DNA of 64,000 nt from assembly GCA_021234155.1 (NCBI GenBank), contig JAJEKV010000169.1, positions 982,436 to 1,046,435 of the forward strand, given 5' to 3'. The stretch is from Isoetes taiwanensis (taxonomy: Eukaryota > Streptophyta > Lycopodiopsida > Isoetales > Isoetaceae). Of the stretch, positions 33,552-43,928 are shown piece by piece. Position 1 is the first letter of the stretch, and each line of letters starts with the position of its first letter. The notes below the pieces were generated by a model, which saw nothing but the letters and a program-made list of their open reading frames with translations, did no database searches and was not told where the DNA came from. The position numbers and the translations under genes were made by a program.

Positions 33552-34990
33552 AAAACGTTCATCATGGATTTACCCCAAAATTCACAAGTGTCTAGTTCGG
33601 GTTAGGGATGTACTACAAATATAGATGTCAATACTGCAATGCTCAACTCCATATTCTATATCACCAAATCTAAAAAAACATGTCATGGATATCTCTATTA
33701 ATGGTTTTGGAGATCTGAACAAGTTAATGATTATGAAACTTATATTTAGCAGGCACCATACCTGTTGCATTGAGAATATTGTTCACGTTCACTACGAAGT
33801 ATTACAGTTATATATACCATTTTAGGCATTTTAAAATCCTCAAAGCATTTTAACTCAAGGTTCAACACAAGCAACATGGCATGATCTAACTGGTTGCTTA
33901 TCATAACCAAATTTGCCATATGAGACGAGAAAAAATGGGATAAAAGAGATGGCTAAATCTTGGCCCTTCGGGCAACATGAAATATTCTATCTGAGGCTAA
34001 ATCCTGGCCGCTGTGATTGAGACCCTAAATTTGGAATATCAACAATACAAAAATAAGCTTATGAAAAATAAATCCATTCAATCAATACATAATGGTTAAC
34101 CTTAATGAGTACAAAAATACAACTTTCTAAACAATAAAATAGAGTACCAGCAAATGGCTCTTTGGGAATCGAAGCCAAGCACATCCACAAAGCCAGTAAG
34201 CCATAAAATTAAGATCATAGACATATTCTGACAGTGAAATATCTTGCACGGTTAGGGCCATAAAATTATCTGCTTTACTACTAACAATGGCAAAATAATG
34301 GCAATAAATGAACGAAAAGATTTTATATGAAAACGAGGTTACCATCAGACCTATTTTTCTTGCAAACAGAGCAAAAATGTGGTTGTTATCTCTGGAATAA
34401 GCTTAGTTTTAGGCGTTCCTTCATGAACAAGAATATCCCACCATTCCCCAAGCATGCCATAATCAGAGCCTTAAGAAAATGAGCTAGAGGTTTGCAACCA
34501 AAGAACTATCTGTTCATGATCTTAATAGGTTGGAAAATAAGCCAATCCATCCTGGTGTCAGATTCCTGTAAGAGCATTTTTAAAAATAAGCTGTGCTCTT
34601 GAAGTAACTACACTGATTGGATTTGCATAAGCAGAAGAAATCTTGAAACGTAAGTTGGAAATAAGCAGCAGAAAATTCACAAGCAAGAGCTATTGCTTTT
34701 GTACTAACATAAGAAAAAACTCTATGAAAATCGCCTTGCCTGAATTGGATGCCCAAATCGTTGTTGCTGCCTACCTCTATAGTGTTCTTGCACGCCATTG
34801 GCAACACCGAACGGCCAAAAATATTGTTGCTCTTGTAGAGTTGCAACCAGCAACAGCTCTCCAGTTTAGAAACAATCAAAGAACCCCGGCTGCCTGCCAC
34901 GATCCGCCAAACCTTGCCCTCACTTACCAAGTAAAAGCTTCAAGAATTTCAGTCCCTATCTATCAAGGAATACAAACTGTACACATTTAC
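33552..34990. other. Unassigned AT-rich sequence
   Basis: No recognisable gene. The minus strand has a 116-codon frame at 34580-34930, less AT-rich than its surroundings, with a GTAGGC donor-like site near 34780; it may be an exon but matches nothing I know. Confidence 0.3.
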
Positions 34991-34991
34991 C

Positions 34992-36100
34992 ATAATTTTC
35001 ACCCTCAAATACCCAATGGTTTTTCTCCAAAAATGAACCAAATATAGAAAATTCCTAGCCCATACGGTTTGCAAACAATTGCAAACCGGGTCCTTTTGTC
35101 CTTGGGGCCAAGATTAAAGAGTTTGTGAGTTTCATCTTCGTTGTATCCCATCGATTCGAGCCATCAGATCGAGATTCTAGAGAATGCTTTCTTTGGTTGG
35201 GAGATCGCTATATTAGGTGAGGTTCTTCATCAACATCTCATCAACGCTTTCTCTTCTCTCTCAGCAGTACCTTATTCTCTATTCTTTGAAACCCACCCTC
35301 CCCCCCTTAATTGTTTAATGTATCTGCCGCCTGGCACGCATGACAAACCCCTCTATTTGAAAAGGTTTTTCTTTTGTTGTCGCGTGGCATGCGTGATCAG
35401 CCCTTCCACTTTGGGAGGTTTGTTTTTTCACATTTGTTCTAGTGTTGGTGATGTGCAAGTACAGGTTGGCAAGCGACAACAGTTTTGACTTCTCCATTCA
35501 TGGGTTTTTTAGGAGCGATTTTTCAGCCTTACGTTTATCCAAGTTCCTTGCCGAAGGCTTATCACTAGGGTTTTTCCTCGAAAGCCCCCGAAAGGGCAGG
35601 GTTTTTTAATCCCAGTGATAAGCCTTCGGCAGGTACACAAACCAAACATCTATTAGCATTGTATTTTTTGGGGTCCAAGTTGTATAATTGGACATTCCCT
35701 TTATTTTTCGTGGGTAATTTGCATGTGCACGGCTACCCACTATTCACCATTGTAGAAAATCTGCTGAGATGAATGAGAAGCCTATCTATCGGGAGGTTTT
35801 TGTCGGGAGGTTTTTGTCGTTTTCATGCGAGCCTCATTCTAGTTCTAGAACATAAGATTTTTAACATTGTGACTTACATTTCCAGCATCTTAATATTGGC
35901 CAATGTCGGGTAGAACCGTCGATATATCCTGGCATTTTTTTGGAGGCATTTTAGAACCATGGTGTTTTATTCTCTAGGGACTTTGGAAACCTTTCATGTT
36001 TGCTTGTGGTTCTGATATCATAACAATAGTGACCAATATTTAATAAGATGGCTCCATTCATGCCATTCATGTTGAAAAAAGTTGGAAAATCTTGTCAGTA
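34992..36100 (+). repeat. Duplicated segment, copy 1 (partner at 54935-56100)
   Basis: Shared blocks: 'aattttcaccctcaaatacccaat' (34994 and 54937), 'caaacaattgcaaaccgggtcctttt' (35073 and 55256), and 'tcttaatattggccaat' (35889 and 55345). In opposite orientation, the stretch around 'gatggctccattcatgccattcatgtt' (36047) matches 56040-56095. Each copy has insertions the other lacks; copy 1 has about 710 additional bases from 35137 to 35850. Confidence 0.75.
35549..35632 (+). other. Strong hairpin with nested stem-loop and T-run, LINE 3'-end-like
   Basis: The arms tgccgaaggcttatcact and agtgataagccttcggca pair perfectly over 18 bases. Inside is 'cctcgaaagcccccgaaagg' followed by 'gcagggttttttaatccc', a GC stem followed by T's. 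A similar arrangement ('ccctcgaaaacccgcc' / 'gggcggggttttt', then 'aatccgg') ends the LINE at 54790-54840. So this is probably a severely truncated 3' end of that LINE family. Confidence 0.65.
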
Positions 36101-36160
36101 TTTGCTAAATCATTTGCAGCTATGAGCCCTCCCTTTTAAACTATTGGTGGCAAAGAAGGG

Positions 36161-36530
36161 GTGATTGCAGGTAGAGTATTTTATGGCGTGTTACTGGTGC
36201 AGGAAGGAACACGAAGAATGTCAAAAAAATGTGGACTGGATGGAAACGATATGCTAACTGACTGTGTAGATATTAACCATAGTATAGTCAATGACGAGGG
36301 TGGCATCCAAACAGAACCTGTAAAAGGTGCGTTCTGTGCGTATGGAAAATGAGGTTTAGCAGGATGCTACCATAAATCCATCAAACTACCTCTGTACCTT
36401 GGTACTAGATTTGACATTCCAAATGCTACCCCAGTTGAAGGAAATCCACCTGTAGTAGACTCTGCACTTGGATGGATTAGAAGATTCTTTTCTGATACTC
36501 TTTTTAATAGGCATATACAGGTGTGCATAT
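36161..36530 (+). pseudogene. Exon-like gene fragment, unidentified
   Basis: One frame reads ...GGIQTEPVKGAFCAYGK, stop (TGA at 36350), then in the same frame LPLYLGTRFDIPNATPVEG and ALGWIRRFFSDTLFNRHIQ, ending before a GTGTGC donor-like site near 36523. The protein-like composition on both sides of a single stop suggests a decayed gene piece. I do not recognise it. Confidence 0.3.
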
Positions 36531-36774
36531 TACGCTCTCTTAGCTCTTCAACATCCATTCTCTCCCGCCCTTGGCCTTCCCTTTGTTCTTACCAGAAAAT
36601 GCATGGAGTTTCTTTTCTTTTGTGTTCTTCTTCAGTTATTAGGAGCATAGAAGCAATTACACCTTCACTTTCGAAATCCAAGCAATGATATTTATGTCAA
36701 GGAAATTCACAAAGGACCACGATGGAGCCCAATCTTATTGGTGACTGGGATTGATCTTTTGTCGGTATCTGCCC

Positions 36775-37190
36775 GACCAAAAATTTCTCTTCTGTAAGAC
36801 GCCAGAGGGAGCACAACTACAATGGGCACCCACATTGCAAGCGATTGTAATTGGATTTTCCTCAGACCTAGTTATTATCGGTCGGATTCGGAGACCCAAG
36901 TCGAAACCCACTGGCTATGTCAAGTCAATATCACCAGTTGTTTTAAGAAGAGCCACATGAAGTGTAAGTTCCACATATGGCCCGGAAGCTAAGCCTGCGC
37001 AGTCCAAGCTTAGGTTAATCGATCTCAATAGATGTTTCTTCTTCATCCGCCCCTGCCCCATCCAGTTTTTATCCAGAGAAACCGCCAACTCACGAATGTG
37101 GTTCCGAGGGCGATCGTTAGGTCACCTATTTCCTTTTTAGCACTAGGATCCCTCCGGACAGATACCTAGTCCGGACCATGTATAGGCACA
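36775..37190 (+). repeat. Dispersed repeat, copy 2
   Basis: Matches 26092-26250 in two blocks (36775-36870 and 37125-37190) around roughly 250 bases absent from the first copy. Confidence 0.6.
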
Positions 37191-37469
37191 GATCGGATGG
37201 CCACGATGGGCTGGCATGGTTTGGCTGCCAAAATTGAATTTGGCTTCTTAATGCTGGGATTTATAGGGTTGAATTCCATGCACTAGATCCACGATGGAGG
37301 GATCCCATACTCCGGCATAGCAAAAAATGACATGAATCAGTTCAAATGGCCAGGATGGGCCGTCATGATTTGGCGTCAATGATTATATATGACTCCTTAA
37401 CATCGGCATCTGGAAGGTCGAGATTCCGTGCATTAGGTTCATTCCACGAGGATCCCATACTCTAGGATG

Positions 37470-39200
37470 GGTGAAAACAGCTTTACCCTGGTTTTGGTGA
37501 TTCCGCCGCGGTGAATACTCTCCCGTGTCACAGACCCTCCAAGAACGGGATCCGTTCTGGAGGTCCCGTTTGCCATACCTGACAGCTTCGTTTAATCCCT
37601 CCTGGCGAAATCACAACCTCCAAATTCCAACGGATAGAATCACCGCCATTTTATTCCATGCGACGGAATCACCACCATAATTGATTCCGCCCGGTGGAAT
37701 ATCCCAAGTAAAAATTCAAATTTGTTACGTCATGTCGGGAGGTTTTGCAGCTACTGCGGCTATGGCGGGCGAAAGTAAGGAATTGCTCCAGAACGTCGCC
37801 CACAACATCCAGATGAATCTGCTGCCTTCTGGAACTGGATCCACGAGAAGATCTCAAGTTCGCACTGTTCAACTGGGCACATTTTTTTGAGTATTTCTGC
37901 CAAGCCGGAGCCTCAAAGGAAGAATACTCTGCTAGATTTTTCTAATGGCTTTATTCCGGCGCTAAAGGAAGCAGCTTTTGTGCTTGGGTGATACAGAGGC
38001 AATGGATCAATAGAGGATAATGGCGGTCGTGATGCTGCTATTGGGCGGTATGCCATCGCCATATTCTGGTAAGTTGAGGTTTGGCTTGAGATTGAGCCTG
38101 TTCTGAGCTTTTTTTTTTTCCATGTCTTCTTCTTACCATTTTTTTCGTTAAATGCTTGCAGGTACTAAATGGAGGAGATTCGGCAGTAAATGCCCAGTTT
38201 TGTTTGCTCGCCCACTAGCTCTTGTATTTCTGATTAGGCATTTCTGGATTGTGGGCTTTTGGGCGAGTCTAGATCTTCATCTTATAATCAGCAAATGCGG
38301 CCCGGTGGTGCGGATTTGATGATGGCTTTAAACTCTGGAAGCACAATGCAAGCCCTGGCTATGGCGATTCCAGCCTGCTCCAGCCTTTTTTCTACCAGGC
38401 TCAACTGTTGGGATATGGCTATAGATCCATCTACATCATTTTTCTTTCAATTATTTTTGTGCTTGAATTGGGTTCATTTCTGCAAGGAAAAAATATTCTT
38501 CACGATCTTCTGTTTTCATTTGGATTTGTGTTTCTTCTGCTCATATGGGACTGAAAGGGCAGGGCTCACATGAAAAGGGTACTGATATTGGCAAGGGGTT
38601 CAAATCCCCAACCAGAAAGATTCTGGGCAGTGGACATACACAACACAGACAAAATGGAGTAGCCGAGCTTTTTTTTACCAATGGTTTAGTATTAATTTCA
38701 TTCATGATCTTCAAGTAACATAGGCTTCTCTTAAACTATCCTCCCATTTTTTATGGAATCGGGCATAAACTTCTGCTGAGATTGAACCATCTGCCAATTT
38801 TTCCTCAAGGGGCCTGCAGTTATTACAGATTCAAAGGTCTCCAGGTGATTCCTGGAATAGTACTCGGTGGTTCCACGGGGGAGAATATTTACGCGGTGAT
38901 TCCACGGGAGAGAATATTATCGTACGCGGTGATTCCACGGGGGAGAATATTACAGTATATGGTGGTTCCACCCCGCATGATCAATTCCATGTGATTCCAT
39001 CACCTAGAATAAAAGGGTGGTGATTCCGTCCAACGGTATTTTGCAGATGTGATTCCGCCAGAAGGTATAAAATGGAGCCTGTCAGGTACGGATAATGGGG
39101 CAGGAGGGTACGGATAACGAGGCAGGAGGGTTAGTGATTCCGCGGGAGAGTAGTCACCGTGACGGAATCATCAAAACTAGGATAAAGCTATTTTCACCCC
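37470..39200. mobile_element. Non-autonomous Mutator-like element with long TIRs
   Basis: Left end GGTGAAAACAGCTTTACCCT and right end (reversed) GGGGTGAAAATAGCTTTATC form inverted repeats of about 60-70 bases, continuing through 'gattccg(c/t)c(g/a)cggtga' and 'actctcccg'. They are flanked by TCTAGGATG (37461-37469) and TCTAGAATG (39201-39209), a 9-bp duplication with one mismatch. Long TIRs plus 9-bp duplications indicate Mutator-like elements. 'GGTGATTCC' phrases recur near both ends (37636-37690, 38850-39150). The 1.73-kb interior has no transposase. The frame at 37681-37890 and the stretch 38230-38570 might be captured gene pieces. Confidence 0.85.
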
Positions 39201-39269
39201 TCTAGAATGGCAAAACAATGATCTCGAAGGCATGAATCAGTTCGGATGGCTACGATGCCCTGGGAAGTT

Positions 39270-40832
39270 TGAAGGCACAGTATACGGTCCCAGGACGTAT
39301 ACTGTACTGCCCCGTCACGCGTACACGCCACTCCGACCGACGTGTACGCCAACGGATAGCCAGGTAAGTAGCCCTAGGGGCAACTTGCTAGGAGTGTTCA
39401 TATATTATTAATGTGCACATGTGCACATTAATGAGGGCACACCTTTCCATGTTGGCATATTTTGCCACCTAGCCATTAAAGGCAAGTGGGGCCTTTCTAA
39501 TTATCCCACATGCCAAATTGGGTAATTGGAAACCCTAGCCTAAATCCCATGTCTATTTAGGGTAGGAAAACCCTAGCTTGCTAGTTTTTCGTCCTTAGGG
39601 TTTTAGAGCTCGGTTTTGGCTGCCCCAGAGCCAAAACCGCCTCCCTCGGGCGCCCCTGCGAATTGCACCATCGGTTCCACAGAATTCACTTTCATTTCGG
39701 CCAGGATGGTTGAACTCAGTCGGAAGGAGCCACTCAAGGATCAGGTATTTGGTCAATTTAATAGCTTAAACCGTCTTCTAGTCATAGAATCGGTAGGTTT
39801 AGACTATTAAATTGCCCATAGCAACTATCTAGATCAGTAGATCTCGGACACTAACTAAAGAACCTAACCCTATGATTAGATCTAGTTCTTTAGTTCTTAC
39901 GTGATGTATTTGGATGATGTATCTCTGTGGAACTCCTTGTATTGGGAAGGGGGTAGAGGCCCTAAAGCTTGTAGTTGATGCTCCTAGAGTAGCCTCTCTA
40001 GCACTTGTAGATTCGCACTGCGGTACAAGAGCCACACACGGTTTGTGGGTGAAGGGGGCGGGCTGGCTAAGAAGGAGGTTCATGTTACGACTCTGAAGCG
40101 ATTCCTCCGGTGTGTAAAGCCTACAGGGGGATCATTGTGACTAGGTCCAATGGCTTACCAGTGCGGGTAAGGCATGGGCTCGACACCCCGTGAAGTGGTG
40201 TACACTTTCCGTGGGTTCATCACAGGCGGTGGCCCTCTAGTCACCTTGAGTCGGCAGATGTAGATCTCGGAGGGAGTGATCCCTACCTGCCCCATCGGGC
40301 GGGAGGATGAGACCGAGGAATAGCCCCTTCTCGGGCTATGCATCCGTGAGGCTCTGATCCAGTCCCGACACTTTTCAGCCTACTACTCGCAAAAGTGTGC
40401 CGCGGGGAGGGGCGGATGGAGTGGACAACCCTATGCCATGTTCTTATGCCAGCCAACCCCATTGCCATGAATTGCATGCGCAGCGAACTCACGGAGACCC
40501 AAGCCGTGAGTCATCCTTTGAGTCTCGAGCCTTGGGTAGGATCCCCTATGTGATGTGCTGATCTTTGTCTATGCAGATATGAGGAGGACCATCCTTGAGA
40601 TGGTCACTGAGGATGTTGATGTATGTGCTCCCGACATGTATGTTTCGCTTCCTTGACTAGGTAGGCCCGAGGGAGGCGGGGTAGAATGACACCTTCACTC
40701 TTCCCCTTTGGGACTTCGTTCACGGGTGCGATGATATGTGGAGGCCCTCAGATCGGCATGGAGCTGGTGTGGGGAAAGAACTCCTGTTTGTATACGGTGA
40801 GTGCAACCGTGTCACGAGTAGGGGGCGTCTGC
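39270..40832 (+). repeat. 5' LTR of the histone-carrying element
   Basis: Matches 50844-52410 along its length. Differences are mostly small gaps and clustered complex changes rather than plain substitutions. A perfect 26-base palindrome centred at 39419/39420 (half-site ATTAATGTGCACA) is shared with the other LTR at 50989-51014. Confidence 0.88.
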
Positions 40833-40834
40833 GG

Positions 40835-40845
40835 TGGTATCGAGC
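40835..40845 (+). promoter_or_regulatory. Primer-binding site, tRNA-Met type (one base short)
   Basis: TGGTATCGAGC follows the LTR; the usual site is TGGTATCAGAGC, so one base is missing. It fixes the 5' LTR boundary. Confidence 0.7.
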
Positions 40846-41035
40846 AATGTTCTTGGAGACCAAGAGCAAAGCAGCGACCATGTTCCCGATAGTACTAACT
40901 TGATAGGATCCTCAAGCCTCGAAAAGTGGGAAAATTTTTTCTCACCTTTGTAGTTTATGCTAAGCTAGTAACAATTAAGTGAATTGGAATTTAACAAGAT
41001 TAAAAAGAATGAGCCAAAATTTTCCAAGTGAGGTG

Positions 41036-41517
41036 GTCTCACATTTCGCCTTTGGTCGTGGAACTAAATTTTTGTTTTGAAGCGAGTATAGGCCGCGTGA
41101 GACATCGAGCCAAGAACACCAAAACATGATGAATTTGAGAAAAATAATGTGGTAAGGCTAATTCTAAGGTAGGAATCAGTTAGAATAGCATGTTTTAATT
41201 ACCTAAAAACCCTAGAAATGTATGAGATCTCACATTTCGGCGCTGGTCATAAAAACTAAACATTAGTATTGGGAACGAGGCTGTTTGAATGAGACCAATA
41301 AATAGAAAAAGTTTGAAATAAGTATAAGTTTTAGCTAAGATGATGCCTTAGCATGTTAATTCATGAGCAACTTGAGTTTTGACCTAAAATTCCCCAAGCT
41401 ATAAATAGATGTAGAACCCCTCATTTTTTTTTCGGCCCAAGCCCTAGAAATCCGCTTCTTCCCAACTTAGGGCGATCTTTCGGGCGCTTTTTATCCGGAT
41501 TGACGATCCGTGAAAGC
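41036..41517 (+). promoter_or_regulatory. Promoter module A (before the H3-like gene)
   Basis: Two copies of a ~70-base repeat (41036-41104 and 41228-41296) begin TCTCACATTTCG and end with (G)TGAGAC, with 'GCTGGTCATAAAAACTAAA' and 'TAGTATTG..GCGAGG'-type middle parts. Their cores TTTCGCC and TTTCGGCGC resemble E2F sites. A TATA box CTATAAATAG lies at 41399-41408, 118 bases before the ATG. Module B before the next gene has the same parts in the same order. Confidence 0.75.
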
Positions 41518-42774
41518 ATGGCCCGAACCAAACAGCGAAGGAAGTTGCCGCCAGGCGAAGCCACCAGCGCCACCGAGGCGGAGATCATTCGGAAGATGCT
41601 TCGTGAGAGGCTCGCGAGAGGGGGACGTTCGCCTTCGGACGAGGAGCAAGACACGTCCGATCTGATTGAGGGCTTCAACCAGCAGGCAGAGCAGGACGAG
41701 GCCACATCACCGAACTCCATGGACGAGGAGACGAGGGAGGTGTATGAAGGAATAGAGCGGGAGATCCGGCAGCAGGAACAAGCAGACCATTCAGACGCAC
41801 CCACGGAGATCCTCGAGCAGGATGAGCAAGTGACAGGTCTGGAGCCAGCGGAGGTAGCAGACCTTAGAAGGTTCATCAGAAAGTACGAGCGCCGGCAGAA
41901 GAGAAGGGAAGACAAAAAGAGGAAAAGGAAGGAAGAGGAACAAAAGGCAGCAGAAGAGAAGAAGAAAGCAAAAGGGAAGTTCGTGGCTGGCATAAGGAGA
42001 ACGAAGGACTGCCCGCCAAGGAAGAGGCCGAACCCCAACATAGTCATCAAGGAGCGGCAACCCGACGAACCCCCAAACCCCTCCGACGACTCTTCTGAGG
42101 AGGACTTCGACCCTAATGCTGCAGGTGGAAGCTCTTCCAAGCACCCAGGCGACGAGCAGGAAGTACCTGAGCAGCCGGCACCTGAGCAACCCCAGCAAGA
42201 CCAAGTGCAGAAGCCCCCTGAGTACCCGGCATGGGATAGAAAGAAGCAACCACGACCTGCCCGGGAAGCCTCACGCCACCCGGCGGGTGAAGATTTGAGA
42301 GGAAGATGAGAGAGCACGAGGCCTACATGAAGAAATGGGAGGCCTACAACAAATATTATGAAGAAAACAGGGTTAAGTTCATCGAGGGAGGGCGACCAAC
42401 GAAGCAGCAAACCTTAAGGCCGCCACCACCGAAGCCCAAGGTTCCCAAGCCGCCACCCAGGAAGAAAGCTGATAGGAAGGAGGTGGAGAGAAGAGCGTTA
42501 AGGGAGATTAGACACTTCGGTAGCAGCCGGCCTCCTAATTCCCGTGCCCCCCTTAAGCTCGGTTGGTGCGTGAAGTGATGGAGGCCTCTGAGCAGGACTT
42601 TAGAGTCACGGACGGTGGCTGGCTGGCAATGCAAGAGGCGGTTGAGGCAAAGATAGTGCAACATTTTGAAGACTCAACAGCTGCACTATCCATGCCAAGC
42701 GGGTAACCTTAATGCGACAAGACATGAGTCTTGCGACCGCGATAAGGGAGAAGCATATAGAAGCGGTTTTGTAA
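41518..42774 (+). CDS. Histone H3-like protein with long inserted tail, three 1-base frame breaks
   Basis: ATG 41518 (context agcATGGCC) gives MARTKQRRKLPPGE: residues 2-6, ARTKQ, equal the histone H3 amino terminus. About 320 charged residues follow, rich in Glu/Lys and later Pro (PPPPKPKVPKPPPRKK). Then comes a complete H3 fold: RALREIRHF (alpha-N, 42492), LVREVMEASEQDF (42563), LAMQEAVEAKIVQHFED (alpha-2), HAKRVTLMRQDMSLATAIR (42691), stop 42772. From LVRE to AIR it aligns with canonical H3 without gaps, about 28 of 62 identical by eye. Single-base losses near 42296, 42561 and 42690 break the frame; two are in C runs and could be sequencing errors. About 418 codons if restored. Expected role: chromatin packaging of element or host DNA. 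Confidence 0.85.
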
Positions 42775-42900
42775 ATAATTAAAATTTTTGTAATATAGAG
42801 CAATTTTGTGTATCTTGATGACATAAACTTGGTTAATTAGAGCAAATTAATAAGTTTTAGCTTTTATTCCAGTGGAATAGGACATTTGCAAGCCAAGAGA
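42775..42900 (+). other. H3-like gene 3' region
   Basis: AT-rich tail between the H3-like stop and promoter module B. No plant-type polyadenylation signal can be singled out with confidence. Confidence 0.4.
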
Positions 42901-42907
42901 CATGATG

Positions 42908-43480
42908 TCTCACACTTTCAGCGCTGGTCATAAAACAAAAAGTTAGTATTGAAGCGAGGCAAAGGCGTGAGACCCGCCCAAACTTGACCAAAACAGCTCC
43001 AAATTGACCAAATAAAATTCGATTCGCCTAATTTGATGAGCCCATCACCCTTACACCATTAGTTTACCCAAATTGGACACCTTTGATCGAAATGAGACCC
43101 GATGTCTCTCACATTTCGCGCTGGTCGCCAAAACAAAAGTTAGTTTTGAAGCGAGGGCAATTTGTGAGACCTCTTACCATTTCTTCACGGGACTTGTCAA
43201 AGTCACCTTCAACCCTCTTGCATAGCATCTTTTAGGTAACCTAGCCTTGTTCAAGCATCTCATATAGTCCTCAAACTCCTATTTTGACCTCGGATAAGTT
43301 AGAATTACCCAATCCTAGGAAATTTTCAAGTCATCCAAAAATTAGGGTTTCCCCCTTTTTCTATAAATAGACCCGTCACTTCTCGGATAGCACCCTACAA
43401 ATCTGCTCCTGCCCTTCTAGCCGATTTCCCAACTCCACTGGCTCTTGCAACCGTTTGTTACCCTCTTACGCAATTAATCA
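42908..43480 (+). promoter_or_regulatory. Promoter module B (before the H2A-like gene)
   Basis: Two further copies of the ~70-base repeat (42908-42974 and 43106-43171). The second contains ACATTTCGCGCTGGTC, with TTTCGCGC exactly matching an E2F consensus. A TATA box CTATAAATAG at 43361-43370 sits 120 bases before the ATG at 43481. Spacing between the paired repeats (198) nearly equals that in module A (192). Confidence 0.75.
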
Positions 43481-43850
43481 ATGGCAACCGATTTCGAGGA
43501 GATGGTACGGCGCCCGGCGCTCATCTTCGAGTGAGGCGGCGTCGACCAAATCTTCGGATCTTCGGGGAAGGAGGTAGGCGTCCAAGCAACCTTGCACGCG
43601 ACCCGGCTTATAGTAGAGTCTTGGTGAGTTCCAAGCTAGGGTAGAACCAGCTAGTGCAACTCCCCTTGTGTAGGATATTTTGTCCCTAGGCGGTCCCTGC
43701 GGCGACATTAGGCGATGTCCGAACGCCGCCAAATACCTCACAAACAAAGCGCCCGCTTTTGAGCCAATGGTCCTAAGCGTCAGCGGGGACCAAGTACTTC
43801 TCTTTCAACAACGCCACGGCAATCTTTCTTACCCACCGTGCAGAGAACAC
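43481..43850 (+). CDS. Histone H2A-like protein, probably with one short intron, frame broken
   Basis: ATG 43481 starts MATDFEEMVRRPALIFE. After a disturbed codon (TGA 43532), GGVDQIFGSSG aligns with the H2A block AGLQFPVGRVHRLLRKG. KEVGVQATLHATRLIVES matches the alpha-2 start, then a likely 50-base intron (GTGAGT 43624 to TAG 43673). DILSLGG + nine extra residues + NAAK matches EILELAGNAAR. The stretch from NAAK to MVLSVSGDQVL aligns without gaps with the H2A alpha-3 region ending LQLAIRNDEEL. In another frame LPTVQ (43829) matches LPNIQ. The colinear match across the whole fold supports H2A over H2B or H4, though identity is low. No H2B or H4 partner was found. Confidence 0.6.
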
Positions 43851-43928
43851 CGTGGGGAAACCTCCATTCCCCATGGGCGTGGACCCATTAGCCATAGTGG
43901 CGAGAACAACGGCTCCTCACCACCCGGT

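Noticed and set aside
35581-35612. Bacterial-type terminator
   Set aside because: GC stem plus T-run, but it lies inside a eukaryotic hairpin shared with a LINE 3' end.
41421-42410. 329-codon minus-strand frame
   Set aside because: Antisense shadow of the H3-like gene, Ser/Leu-rich as expected for the complement of Glu/Lys-rich coding.
43481-43800. Reading the second gene as H4 or H2B
   Set aside because: Short blocks (GGV; SS-K-x-x-G-V) fit H4 or H2B locally, but only H2A matches colinearly from the first helix to the C-terminal LPNIQ-like block.
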